DNA of 50,844 nt from Anaerolineae bacterium (GTDB taxonomy: Bacteria > Chloroflexota > Anaerolineae > Anaerolineales > Villigracilaceae), in NCBI GenBank assembly GCA_017303735.1, contig JAFLCF010000007.1, positions 1-50,844 of the forward strand, read 5' to 3'. Position numbers and translations under genes: made by a program. Shown here piece after piece: positions 1 through 7,407 of this stretch. Numbering within the stretch: the first letter of the stretch is position 1; each line of letters opens with the position of its first letter. The notes below the pieces were generated by a model. It worked only from the letters and a program-made list of their open reading frames with translations. It was not told where the DNA came from and did not search any database.

Positions 1-587
1 AAAGCGGCGCGCGCCTCGGCAAGGTCTTGTTCGGCTTGCAAATAATCAGAATTTTTCAAGTCGGTGATGACCTGATCTAGATTCGCATTGGCATCGTCAA
101 TATCTGCCAGTGCCGCCTCGAGTTCATTTTGAGCGGCTGCGATCTGTTGATCTTGCTCAATGTACCAATTCGGCTGGTCAAATTCGCTGGGAGCGTTCGC
201 CTGCCAATCTTTGGCACGTTGCGCAGCTTGAGCTGCAAGCGCGGCTTCGAGAGTTTGGTCATATTTGGTTTGCGCGGCGGCAAGGGCGGCAGTGGCAGAA
301 TCCACTGCGGCGGAGGCAACGGCTTGTTGGGCAGTCAGCAGGCTTGCGTCGAGGGTGAGAAGCGTTTGTCCCTTCGTCACCGATTCGCCTTCATCGGCGC
401 GGACATCCGTCACCTTACCAGCGGTTTCAGGGGCGACGTTCACAATGGTGGCTTCAATGGTGCCTGAGGCGGTTAGCGAACCGTTGGTATCTTCTTGAAG
501 AGATTGAAAACCAAAGTATGCCAGTGTGCCAAGCACGATCACAGCGACAACAATACGGACGGGCAGAGGGGGAAGTTTATTTTGCAT
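1..587 (-). CDS. HlyD-family efflux adaptor (membrane fusion protein), N-terminal part
   Basis: This is the first 195 codons of a periplasmic/extracytoplasmic adaptor for an ABC efflux pump; the reading frame stays open to the left edge, so the C-terminus is missing. The start is the ATG at 587-585, preceded by TTGGAG. Residues about 9-28 form one membrane anchor (VRIVVAVIVLGTLAYF). A lipoyl-type half-motif follows at about 40-80 (SGTIEATIVNVAPETAGKV, then GESVTKGQTLLTLD), and from about 82 an Ala/Gln-rich stretch typical of the alpha-helical hairpin. It lies 36 bases downstream of the ABC-2 permease on the same strand, so the two probably work together, with ATPase genes expected just outside the window. 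The family is clear; the exported substrate is unknown. Confidence 0.88.
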   Translation of the reverse strand, partial: MQNKLPPLPVRIVVAVIVLGTLAYFGFQSLQEDTNGSLTASGTIEATIVNVAPETAGKVTDVRADEGESVTKGQTLLTLDASLLTAQQAVASAAVDSATAALAAAQTKYDQTLEAALAAQAAQRAKDWQANAPSEFDQPNWYIEQDQQIAAAQNELEAALADIDDANANLDQVITDLKNSDYLQAEQDLAEARAA

Positions 588-623
588 AAGAGACTCCAAA
601 AGTTGAAAGTTGAAGGATATGGA

Positions 624-1754
624 TTAGTCGAGGCGTTTCCGAAAACGCAAGGCGGCAATACCCATGATGATGATGCCAAAGATGGTCAGTGAGATCAGTT
701 CGCTTTGAATGGCGACAAACCCTACGCCTTTCAGCATAAGGGCGCGGATCACGACCAAGTAGTAGCGCAAAGGAATCGCCAGAGAGACAAGCTGTAAAAA
801 TTTGGGCATGGCTTGCACAGGGAAGAAAAAGCCGGAGAGAAAGATCATGGGAAGGTTGAACATCATCACGGTGAGCATGGCTTCTTGCTGCGTGTTTGCC
901 ATCGTGGATGCGAATAAGCCGATCCCCAGGCTGGACATGAGGAATAAACCCGATGCCAAAGTGATGAGCAGGAGACTTCCACGCACGGGCACATCGAACG
1001 CCAGATGCCCAACGATGAGAATCTCAAAGGTCTCCACAAAAGCGAGGATTACATACGGCAGCAATTTGCCTACGATCAATTCCCAAGAACGGATGGGCGT
1101 TACGATAAGCTGTTCAATCGTGCCGCGCTCACGCTCACGGACGATGGTGGTGGCGGTGAGAATGGTGGTGATGAACGACAGGATCATGCCGATCACACCG
1201 GGGATCATAAAATATGCCGATTGAAAATCGGGGTTGTACCAAACCTGGGTGCGCACTTCTACGGGCGGAGTGGGCAAAGAACCCGAACCGCGCAAGGCGA
1301 ATTGGCTTTCTTGCACCTTGGTCGCATACGACTGACCGATCAACCTTGCGGTGGAAAGTGCCGTGGCGCCCACGCTGCCATCGGAACCATCCAGGACAAA
1401 CAAGACTTGCGCCTTGCCTTCAGTAATTTGGTTTTCATAATCAGGCGGAATGACCAACGCGGCACGGATCTTGCCAGATTCGACCAGCAATTGATACTCT
1501 TCTGTAGAACCGACCACATAATCAATGCGGAAGTAATCGGCGGCGCGGAAGGCATCCAGCAACTCGCGTGATTGGGCGCTCTGGCTTTGGTCTAACACGG
1601 CAATCGGCACATTTTTCACGTCGGTGGTGGCGGCATACCCAAGCAAAAACAACTGAATAATAGGCATGACGATGATCAGCGCCAGCGAACGCGGGTCACG
1701 GAAGATCTGCACGAACTCTTTACGGACGATCGAATTAATACGGGTATTGAACAT
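624..1754 (-). CDS. ABC-2 type transporter permease (YbhS/YbhR-like)
   Basis: This 376-residue membrane subunit belongs to an ABC exporter. One N-terminal membrane segment (about residues 22-42, LALIIVMPIIQLFLLGYA) precedes a large extracytoplasmic domain (about 45-170), followed by about five membrane segments, the usual ABC2_membrane_3 layout. The motif REREKGT-like RERERGTIEQLIVTPI lies after the first of the later helices, as in the family. I chose the ATG at 1754 (MFNTRINSIVRKEF), four bases after the TetR stop; an upstream ATG at 1808 would overlap the TetR gene by 50 bases and add residues unlike the family. It lies between the TetR regulator and the HlyD adaptor, so it is part of a TetR-controlled efflux operon. 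The ATPase is not in the window. Confidence 0.9.
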   Translation of the reverse strand: MFNTRINSIVRKEFVQIFRDPRSLALIIVMPIIQLFLLGYAATTDVKNVPIAVLDQSQSAQSRELLDAFRAADYFRIDYVVGSTEEYQLLVESGKIRAALVIPPDYENQITEGKAQVLFVLDGSDGSVGATALSTARLIGQSYATKVQESQFALRGSGSLPTPPVEVRTQVWYNPDFQSAYFMIPGVIGMILSFITTILTATTIVRERERGTIEQLIVTPIRSWELIVGKLLPYVILAFVETFEILIVGHLAFDVPVRGSLLLITLASGLFLMSSLGIGLFASTMANTQQEAMLTVMMFNLPMIFLSGFFFPVQAMPKFLQLVSLAIPLRYYLVVIRALMLKGVGFVAIQSELISLTIFGIIIMGIAALRFRKRLD

Positions 1755-1758
1755 AGGA

Positions 1759-2367
1759 TCAGGCCTCAGATTTGACAATGCCATACATGTAAATATCCAC
1801 ATAGGCATCGATGGGGTTTTTGGGCATTAATTTATTAAGCATGGAATTAGAGATCAGCATATCGGTGATCATGTACGAAACCACCATACCGATGAAAGTC
1901 CGCATTAGCAAGGCAGGGTTGATGAGGCGCAGGTTTTTGCGGGTCTTTATAATGCGGTCAAAAACAGGCAGCAGTTTAGGAGCGATCTCTTTGAGCAAGG
2001 TGGCACCATGCGCACCGTTAAACTCGGCGATCTCGATCATCATCAACTTGATGTAATACGGCTGAGACGTTAATTCCTTGATCACCACCCGTGCCGCATG
2101 GCTGAGAAAATCTTCCATCGTCTCCCCTTCTGCTTCGAGGATAAGGGGCAGGATCTTTTTATAAGGGTGCTTATCGACGATAATGGCTTCGAAGATCTCT
2201 TCTTTGCTTTTGAAATGGTTGTAAATTCCACCCAACGCCAGCTCGGCTTGTTCCGCGATCTGGCGCATCGACGTGGCATGATAGCCATGCTCCATAAATA
2301 GCTCAATGGCAGCATCTTCAATTTGAGTGCGGGTGCGCTCACCTTTTGTCTGTGTTTCTTCGATCAT
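1759..2367 (-). CDS. TetR/AcrR family transcriptional regulator
   Basis: This 202-residue repressor carries an N-terminal helix-turn-helix (residues about 12-58; the motif ATSMRQIAEQAELALGGIYN is typical) and a ligand-binding helical domain with a hydrophobic C-terminal half. The start ATG at 2367 has a good GGAGAC ribosome site. It heads the operon with the ABC-2 permease and HlyD adaptor. A perfect 14-bp palindrome sits just downstream of its predicted -10 box (2388-2401), which suggests autorepression relieved by the exported compound. The ligand cannot be read from the sequence. Confidence 0.92.
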   Translation of the reverse strand: MIEETQTKGERTRTQIEDAAIELFMEHGYHATSMRQIAEQAELALGGIYNHFKSKEEIFEAIIVDKHPYKKILPLILEAEGETMEDFLSHAARVVIKELTSQPYYIKLMMIEIAEFNGAHGATLLKEIAPKLLPVFDRIIKTRKNLRLINPALLMRTFIGMVVSYMITDMLISNSMLNKLMPKNPIDAYVDIYMYGIVKSEA

Positions 2368-2387
2368 ATCGTCTCCATAAATAAATG

Positions 2388-2401
2388 AACGAACGTTCGT
2401 T
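2388..2401. promoter_or_regulatory. TetR operator (14-bp perfect palindrome)
   Basis: AACGAACGTTCGTT is a perfect inverted repeat of two 7-base arms. It begins four bases after the predicted -10 box and covers the likely transcription start of the tetR operon. This sequence type is common upstream of AcrR/TetR genes, so it is the probable binding site of the adjacent regulator. Confidence 0.82.
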
Positions 2402-2404
2402 TTT

Positions 2405-2434
2405 ATTTTAGACTAAGGCAGGCAAGTTTGTCAA
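2405..2434 (-). promoter_or_regulatory. Promoter of the tetR efflux operon
   Basis: On the minus strand a perfect -35 box TTGACA (2434-2429) is followed by an 18-base spacer and the -10 box TAAAAT (2410-2405). The operator begins directly after the -10 box. Confidence 0.75.
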
Positions 2435-2445
2435 GAGCAAAAAGA

Positions 2446-2477
2446 AAAGCCCACTTCAGAATTGAAGTGAGCTTTTT
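2446..2477. terminator. Terminator after bacterioferritin gene (hairpin, possibly bidirectional)
   Basis: The stem CACTTCA (2452-2458) pairs with TGAAGTG (2463-2469) around a GAAT loop; after one mismatch AAAGC pairs with GCTTT. It is followed by T-rich sequence on the minus strand (after bfr) and by five T on the plus strand. It separates the bacterioferritin transcript from the tetR promoter. Confidence 0.75.
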
Positions 2478-2499
2478 GAAATCGCAGACCGTACTTGTT

Positions 2500-2976
2500 C
2501 TATCCTTCGCCGCCTGCCTGGGTTGCCAGGTAATTTTCCAGCCCCATTTGCTGGATCTGTATACGCTGTTTCTTCGCCCAGTTATGGTGACCCTCTTCCA
2601 TTTTGAGGATGGTCGTTAAGAGGTCAGCCGTCGATTGATCACCAACCTCCCCCGCCAGCTGAATACTCGAATTGTAAGCACGGATCGCTTCCAATTCGGC
2701 ATTCTCATCGTTGGTGAACATTTCCAGCACTGATTTGCCAATCTTCATCTCATTGAGTTTAGATACAATCGGCAGCCCTTCCAAAAAGAGGATTCGGCTG
2801 ATCAACCACTCAGCATGGTGCATCTCATCGATCGCCTGTTTTTCGATCTGCTTGTGAAGCTTCTCGTACCCCCAATTCGAGCACATTTCAGAATGAACCA
2901 TCAATTGACTGATAGCCGTCAGCTCATCTGCCAACAGAGCGTTAAGTACTTCAACTAATTTGACATCGCCTTTCAT
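2500..2976 (-). CDS. bfr: Bacterioferritin (heme-binding ferritin)
   Basis: This 158-residue iron-storage protein would form a 24-subunit shell and oxidise Fe2+ at a di-iron centre. With the start at ATG 2976 (MKGDVKLVEVLN, behind AAGGAGAC) the key residues fall at the classic positions: di-iron ligands E18, E51, H54, E94, E127 and H130, and M52, the axial heme ligand. The ILFLEGLP and MGLENYL motifs also match. An earlier ATG at 3000 would add eight residues and ignores the ribosome site. The gene is monocistronic, followed by a terminator, with a candidate operator palindrome at 3044-3062 in its promoter region. Confidence 0.95.
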   Translation of the reverse strand: MKGDVKLVEVLNALLADELTAISQLMVHSEMCSNWGYEKLHKQIEKQAIDEMHHAEWLISRILFLEGLPIVSKLNEMKIGKSVLEMFTNDENAELEAIRAYNSSIQLAGEVGDQSTADLLTTILKMEEGHHNWAKKQRIQIQQMGLENYLATQAGGEG

Positions 2977-3043
2977 GTCGTCTCCTTTTATTGAATTCAC
3001 AGTTTCGGAACATGGTCCGATCTGAATTAATTGTACACCTCAA

Positions 3044-3062
3044 AAATGAGATATTCTCATTT
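3044..3062. promoter_or_regulatory. Candidate iron- or peroxide-responsive operator upstream of bfr
   Basis: A 19-bp palindrome has two perfect 8-base arms (AAATGAGA and TCTCATTT) around TAT. It covers the -35 region of a possible minus-strand promoter whose -10 box is TACAAT (3035-3030). The half-site TGAGA resembles Fur boxes, but the centre is spaced differently, so the regulator is not identified. Confidence 0.45.
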
Positions 3063-3110
3063 AACATAGTCAAAAAAGCCATTCAAATCAGACCATCTCG
3101 ACCAATAAGG

Positions 3111-3116
3111 TAAAAT
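3111..3116 (+). promoter_or_regulatory. -10 box immediately before an MFS gene (leaderless start likely)
   Basis: TAAAAT ends seven bases before the ATG at 3124, so transcription should begin at or one base before the start codon. No ribosome site is visible and no convincing -35 box was found. Confidence 0.5.
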
Positions 3117-3123
3117 CCACTTC

Positions 3124-4398
3124 ATGCTCTCCCCACTTGAACAAGATATTCGAAAGAACCTAAAGCACAACGTCACCGTCGGATTATGGGACGGCGGACT
3201 TTTCGGCGTAGCCCTAGGTTTCGCTTCCTTCGGCACCATCCTGCCGCTATTCGTTGCCTCCATGACCGACTCCGCCATGCTTATTGGTCTCGTCCCTGCT
3301 ATTCACTCGGCGGGTTGGTTAATGCCACAGCTCTTTACCGCCAGCCATGTTTCGCGCCTGCGCCGTTATCTGCGGACTGTCCTACTGATGACCGTTCATG
3401 AACGCATTCCATTTTTGGGGTTTGCCATTGTGTCGCTGCTACTCCCCGTCATTGGGGTGAATGTTGGGCTGGTCCTCACCTTCTTGCTTCTTATCTGGCA
3501 AGGGCTGGGCGGCGGCTTCACTGCCAACGCATGGACATCCATGATCTCCAAGATCATCCCGCCTGAATCACGCGGCACATTTTTTGGGATGCAAGCCGGG
3601 CTGGCGAATCTTTTCATCAGCGGATCTGCCATCGCAGCCGGATACCTACTCAATGCCCTCGCCTCTCCCTGGGACTTTGCGGTCTGCTTCTTCATTGCAA
3701 GCATTTTCTTCACCCTAAGTTGGTTCGCCCTAGCCGCCACCCATGAGCCTGAAGATAACGAAAAAATCATCCCTGAAGAAAAGACTCACTTTTGGGAAGA
3801 TGCCAAACGTGTCTTGAGCCGCGATAGAAACTTCAACTGGTTCCTAAGCGCGCGCATCCTTTCGCAATTCGCCACCATGGGATTCTCGTTCTACATCATC
3901 TACGCTCTACGTGAATTTGGCATGACGGAGGTCGTGGCAGGTTACCTGACAGCCACCCTCACCATCTCGCAGACCATTGCCAACATCGGCATGGGTTGGA
4001 TTGGCGACCGCATTGGGCATCGTGCCATGCTGATCACAGGCGCCGTCGCCGCGTTCCTTAGCGCCGTGCTGGCATGGAACGCCGCCTCCATCGCATGGTT
4101 CTATCCGATCTTTCTGCTCACAGGCATGGCAAACGTCTCTATCTGGACCATCGGCATGACCATGACCGTAGACTTCGGCAGCGAGTCTGAACGCCCCATC
4201 TACATTGGGCTTTCGCAAACACTCACCGCACCCGCCACCATCATCGCCCCCATCCTCGGCGGCTGGATCGCGGACTCGGCAGGCTTCATCCCCACCTTTA
4301 CCATCTCCATTGTTCTATCTTTGGTAATGATCGGTATTTTAGTATTCCTCGTCAAAGACCCACGCAAGATCAGACCCATCGTAAATCCACAATCGTAA
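3124..4398 (+). CDS. MFS transporter
   Basis: This 424-residue protein has about twelve hydrophobic segments in two halves joined by a charged cytoplasmic loop near residues 205-230 (THEPEDNEKIIPEEKTHFWE). The pattern is that of major facilitator superfamily proteins. Substrate motifs are not recognisable. The start ATG at 3124 has no Shine-Dalgarno sequence but lies seven bases after a TAAAAT box, which suggests a leaderless mRNA. The M24 peptidase gene begins 12 bases after its stop, so the two are probably co-transcribed; a peptide or amino-acid related substrate is possible but is only inference from that neighbour. Confidence 0.85.
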   Translation: MLSPLEQDIRKNLKHNVTVGLWDGGLFGVALGFASFGTILPLFVASMTDSAMLIGLVPAIHSAGWLMPQLFTASHVSRLRRYLRTVLLMTVHERIPFLGFAIVSLLLPVIGVNVGLVLTFLLLIWQGLGGGFTANAWTSMISKIIPPESRGTFFGMQAGLANLFISGSAIAAGYLLNALASPWDFAVCFFIASIFFTLSWFALAATHEPEDNEKIIPEEKTHFWEDAKRVLSRDRNFNWFLSARILSQFATMGFSFYIIYALREFGMTEVVAGYLTATLTISQTIANIGMGWIGDRIGHRAMLITGAVAAFLSAVLAWNAASIAWFYPIFLLTGMANVSIWTIGMTMTVDFGSESERPIYIGLSQTLTAPATIIAPILGGWIADSAGFIPTFTISIVLSLVMIGILVFLVKDPRKIRPIVNPQS

Positions 4399-4410
4399 AT
4401 TGGAGCCATC

Positions 4411-5592
4411 ATGTCACTTATTCAAGAAAAAGTAAATCAATCGATCGAAATTCTCAAGGAACAAGATATTGACCTCTGGCTCACCTTCGTCCGCGAGACC
4501 AGCGGTGTACGCGACCCTGTGCTGGATTTTCTCATCGGTGAAAATGACCTGACTTGGCACTCCGCCATTTTGCTAGCCCGCACCGGCGAGAAGATCTTCA
4601 TCCTCGGCAATCTCGAGAAAGACACCGCCTTACGCATGGGTGTATACAACGAAGTCATTGGATACGACAAATCCATCAAGGAATTATTGCGGGACACGAT
4701 CATCCGCCTCAATCCGCGACAGATAGCGGTTAACACCTCCCGCAACAATGTCCACGCGGACGGTTTGACCCACTCCATGTATGAAGAATTGCGTGAATAT
4801 CTTGCAGGCACACCGTTTGCAGACCGTCTCATCAGTGCCGAGCCGATCATCAACGCCATGCGCGGACGCAAAACTCAGACCGAACTCGCCCGCATTCAAA
4901 AAGCAGTCGACATCACCAATGAGATTTATGCAAAAACATTTGCTTTTATCAAAGTCGGCATGACCGAGATCGAAGTTGCGGATTACATGCATGCCCTCAT
5001 GAAAGAATACGGCGTAGGTCACGCCTGGCCCAGTGAGAATAACCCAGCCGTCAACTCAGGACCCAACTCCCCCGTCGGGCACAACGGACCGACGGACATC
5101 CGCATTGAGCCGGGGCACGTCATCCACTTTGATTTTGGCGTGAAATACGAAGGCTACTGCTCAGACATTCAACGCGTGGCATACGTCCTGCGCGAAGGCG
5201 AAACCGAAGCCCCGCTCGAAGTGCAGCGCGGATTCATCACCGTCCGCACAGCCATTGAGCAATCACGCGGTGCGATGCAACCCGGCGTCACCGGCAACTC
5301 CATCGATACTATCTCACGCGAAATCGTAACCGACTCTGGCTACCCTGAGTACATGTATGCACTTGGGCATCAGCTTGGGCGTGTGGCACATGATGGCGGC
5401 GCATTGCTGGGACCGCAATGGGAAAAATACGGCGACTCCCCCAACCAGACATTGGAGATCGGGCAAGTCTACACACTAGAGCCAGGTCTGGCAGTCTCGC
5501 AGGGATACATTGGGCTCGAAGAGGATGTAGTTCTCACGAAAGAAGGCGCTTTGTACATTGGCGAGCCGCAAAAAGAGATCGTGTTGTTATAA
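4411..5592 (+). CDS. M24 family metallopeptidase (Xaa-Pro aminopeptidase-like)
   Basis: This 393-residue cytoplasmic protein has a creatinase-type N-terminal domain (about 1-155) and a pita-bread M24 domain (about 160-390). The five metal ligands are visible: D241 (HFDFG), D252 (CSDIQR), H320 (LGHQLGR), E357 (LEPGL) and E371 (LEEDVVL). This supports a di-metal aminopeptidase, probably cutting Xaa-Pro bonds, although some homologues act on other substrates. The ATG is preceded by TTGGAG. It follows the MFS gene closely and is followed by the Rrf2 promoter region. Confidence 0.9.
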   Translation: MSLIQEKVNQSIEILKEQDIDLWLTFVRETSGVRDPVLDFLIGENDLTWHSAILLARTGEKIFILGNLEKDTALRMGVYNEVIGYDKSIKELLRDTIIRLNPRQIAVNTSRNNVHADGLTHSMYEELREYLAGTPFADRLISAEPIINAMRGRKTQTELARIQKAVDITNEIYAKTFAFIKVGMTEIEVADYMHALMKEYGVGHAWPSENNPAVNSGPNSPVGHNGPTDIRIEPGHVIHFDFGVKYEGYCSDIQRVAYVLREGETEAPLEVQRGFITVRTAIEQSRGAMQPGVTGNSIDTISREIVTDSGYPEYMYALGHQLGRVAHDGGALLGPQWEKYGDSPNQTLEIGQVYTLEPGLAVSQGYIGLEEDVVLTKEGALYIGEPQKEIVLL

Positions 5593-5615
5593 GCAAATAA
5601 ATCCGTTTTAAGACC

Positions 5616-5644
5616 TTGACATATAAATAAACTAGATATAAAAT
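5616..5644 (+). promoter_or_regulatory. Promoter of the Rrf2-type regulator gene
   Basis: TTGACA (5616-5621), a 17-base spacer and TAAAAT (5639-5644) make a near-consensus sigma-70 type promoter. The spacer and -10 box are covered by the mirrored element described at 5622-5640. Confidence 0.75.
5622..5640 (-). promoter_or_regulatory. Candidate Rrf2 operator, copy 1
   Basis: Read on the minus strand, this 19-base element matches 16 of 19 positions of the element at 6131-6149 read on the plus strand; the shared core is TAGTTTAT. It overlaps the spacer and -10 box of the regulator's own promoter, which fits autorepression. Confidence 0.5.
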
Positions 5645-5672
5645 ACATAAAGTTTAAGGTCAAAATAAATTC

Positions 5673-6101
5673 ATGAGCTATTCATTGTCATTTTCTCAGG
5701 CGATCTTTACTGTCCTATTTGTCGGTGACAAAGTTGGTCAGGGCTTTTATGACTTTGTACCCACAAAGGAAATATCTACTGCGTTAAACATACCCAACCC
5801 AACGGCAGTAAAGATCCTTGGAAGCCTTGCCAGTGCGGAGATCATTGAAACGCGTGAAGGCTCACGCGGTGGCGTGCGTCTGGCAAAACCGCCGCAGAAG
5901 ATCACCCTGCTGGATATCTTCACTGCCATTGAAACCAACAAGCCCATGTTTCGGCAAGATCACAAATTGCGAGTAACCGGCGTAAAACCTTCACGCGCAC
6001 AGCAATCTGTATCCACCATACTCGCAGATGCAGAAGCTGCAATGAAAGCTGAATTGGCGAAGACCACCATCGCCGATTTAATGGTGAAGTTAAACAAGTA
6101 A
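5673..6101 (+). CDS. Rrf2 family transcriptional regulator
   Basis: This 142-residue protein has the N-terminal winged helix-turn-helix of the Rrf2 family (PTKEISTALNIPNPTAVKIL, about residues 30-50; GSRGGVRLAKPP wing at about 64-75) and the LLDIFTAIE dimerisation helix. It has no cysteine, so it cannot hold an Fe-S cluster the way IscR or NsrR do; another signal is needed. No strong ribosome site lies before the ATG. It probably regulates itself and the small membrane protein that follows, because both promoters carry the same 19-base element. Confidence 0.87.
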   Translation: MSYSLSFSQAIFTVLFVGDKVGQGFYDFVPTKEISTALNIPNPTAVKILGSLASAEIIETREGSRGGVRLAKPPQKITLLDIFTAIETNKPMFRQDHKLRVTGVKPSRAQQSVSTILADAEAAMKAELAKTTIADLMVKLNK

Positions 6102-6108
6102 TATTTTT

Positions 6109-6136
6109 TTGAGAAAAACTATATATACAATATATT
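6109..6136 (+). promoter_or_regulatory. Promoter of the small membrane protein gene
   Basis: TTGAGA (6109-6114), a 16-base spacer and TATATT (6131-6136). The -10 box lies inside copy 2 of the candidate Rrf2 operator. Confidence 0.5.
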
Positions 6137-6149
6137 TAGTTTATATAAA
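6131..6149 (+). promoter_or_regulatory. Candidate Rrf2 operator, copy 2
   Basis: This 19-base AT-rich element with core TAGTTTAT matches copy 1 (5622-5640, opposite strand) at 16 of 19 positions and overlaps the -10 box of the next gene. Confidence 0.5.
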
Positions 6150-6163
6150 AACAAGGAGCTAAA

Positions 6164-6547
6164 ATGAAATTGAAAGTTTTGTTACGTGTAATTGGCGTTG
6201 TGCAATTGATCTTGGGGCTGATGTATCTGTTCGTTCCAATAAATTTTCTGGCAATTATGGGACACTCCGTACCTCAAGCAGATATTGCATATCCTCTTGG
6301 AATGTTGGCAGCTCGTTTCCTCGCATATGGGGTTGGCATGCTATTCATCGCCCATGAACCAGAGAAACAAGTATTTTGGATCAACAATATGATCTTGATC
6401 CAGGCTTTGGATCTAGCAGCAGGGATCTTCTACACCGTGACTGGGATCGTAGGGTTAAATCACTCAGGCTTTCCCATGTTTAATGCAACATTATTTATCA
6501 TTTTACTAACGCTATGGCGTCCAAAAGCGATAAAGGTAAATAGTTAG
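6164..6547 (+). CDS. Small four-helix membrane protein, function unknown
   Basis: This 127-residue protein has about four hydrophobic segments (near residues 8-28, 45-62, 75-95 and 103-120) and a basic C-terminus, LWRPKAIKVNS. I do not recognise the family with certainty; the length and pattern resemble DUF4345/DoxX-like small membrane proteins. The start has a strong AAGGAG site. It lies directly downstream of the Rrf2 regulator and shares its operator element, so it is probably the regulated target. Confidence 0.75.
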   Translation: MKLKVLLRVIGVVQLILGLMYLFVPINFLAIMGHSVPQADIAYPLGMLAARFLAYGVGMLFIAHEPEKQVFWINNMILIQALDLAAGIFYTVTGIVGLNHSGFPMFNATLFIILLTLWRPKAIKVNS

Positions 6548-6557
6548 TAATAAAAAA

Positions 6558-6602
6558 TATAGTGCGTGGAGAGTACATCTTTGACAGCCTCCACGCACTA
6601 TA
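6558..6602. repeat. Perfect 14-bp stem hairpin between two genes
   Basis: TATAGTGCGTGGAG (6558-6571) pairs perfectly with 6589-6602 around a 17-base loop. On the plus strand it is followed directly by the ribosome site of the next gene and not by a T-run; on the minus strand a T-rich stretch follows. It may end transcription weakly or protect an mRNA end. Confidence 0.6.
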
Positions 6603-6615
6603 ACAAGGTCAACCT

Positions 6616-7233
6616 ATGAATACAGCTCAATTTTTCCACTATGTGCAAGATGCCCCTTGGTATTCTCATTTTCTTCAACCAGTAGTAGACACTGTGCAAA
6701 CTTTGCAACAAAACGCCAGGATACTAGATGTTGGAACCGGAGCAGGCAAGTTACTGGAACTGGGACTTTCACAAACCAGTTTTCAATGGGAAGGTGCAGA
6801 TACAGACGAAGATATGCTTTCTGAAGCCCGAAAGTGTATTTCCCTTCAAAATACGCCGTTACATGTAATACCCCCAAACATATTGCCTTTCGAAAATTCT
6901 ACCTTCGATGCTGTGACATTTTGCTCCATACTGTTCCTCCTCCCCAACCCTGCCCCACTACTGGAAGAGGCAGTCCGTGTATTACGCCCTGGCGGGCGAA
7001 TCGTTGCGTTGACACCAACAGGTATTGGGCAAATGACCCCTGAAGTTATTAAGCAGATCGGCATCTACCCACAAAATTGGACTTTCTTTCTTTGGCGTCA
7101 AATGACCTCAGGCAGCGGACGTATGTGGGCGCAAAATGGAACCCTAGCTAGTTTTGCTCAACTGAAAAATGCACAATACCACAAACAGGTTGTTTTCCAT
7201 GGGTTTGCAGTGATCGAGTGGATCGTTTTTTAA
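6616..7233 (+). CDS. Class I SAM-dependent methyltransferase
   Basis: This 205-residue protein has a Rossmann methyltransferase fold: motif I ILDVGTGAGKLLELG (about residues 36-50), the acidic GADTDEDML at the end of strand 2, FDAVTFCSILFLLPNP as motif II and EAVRVLRPGGRIVALTP as motif III. It looks like the Methyltransf_11 group (UbiE/biotin synthesis-type), but the substrate cannot be predicted. The ATG at 6616 follows AAGGTC. It lies just behind a long hairpin and may be expressed separately from the Rrf2 locus. Confidence 0.87.
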   Translation: MNTAQFFHYVQDAPWYSHFLQPVVDTVQTLQQNARILDVGTGAGKLLELGLSQTSFQWEGADTDEDMLSEARKCISLQNTPLHVIPPNILPFENSTFDAVTFCSILFLLPNPAPLLEEAVRVLRPGGRIVALTPTGIGQMTPEVIKQIGIYPQNWTFFLWRQMTSGSGRMWAQNGTLASFAQLKNAQYHKQVVFHGFAVIEWIVF

Positions 7234-7363
7234 GTGGTTTTATGAGTAGGGTGAATTGACAGTTAAGAAGTGGTAATGTTAATCAGAACCAGCTGTCGCC
7301 AAAGAGGAGGCGGATTATCCTATTTCCCACATGACCTCCATCACTAGCTTGTCTGACATCCAA

Positions 7364-7372
7364 TGTTATACT
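7364..7372 (+). promoter_or_regulatory. Extended -10 promoter element of the decarboxylase operon
   Basis: TGTTATACT has the form TG-N-TATACT of an extended -10 element, 36 bases before the ATG at 7408. No well-spaced -35 box was found. The rest of the 174-base gap after the methyltransferase shows nothing else I can support. Confidence 0.45.
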
Positions 7373-7407
7373 CTTGATTGTGATTTTTTTCACCTAAAGG
7401 AATAAAC

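Noticed and set aside
1005..1571. A 188-codon plus-strand open frame
   Set aside because: Antisense to the ABC-2 permease gene with its clear membrane pattern; no ribosome site and no recognisable domain.
6581..6604. TTGACA followed by TATAAC inside the hairpin region
   Set aside because: The spacer is only 12 bases, too short for a sigma-70 type promoter.
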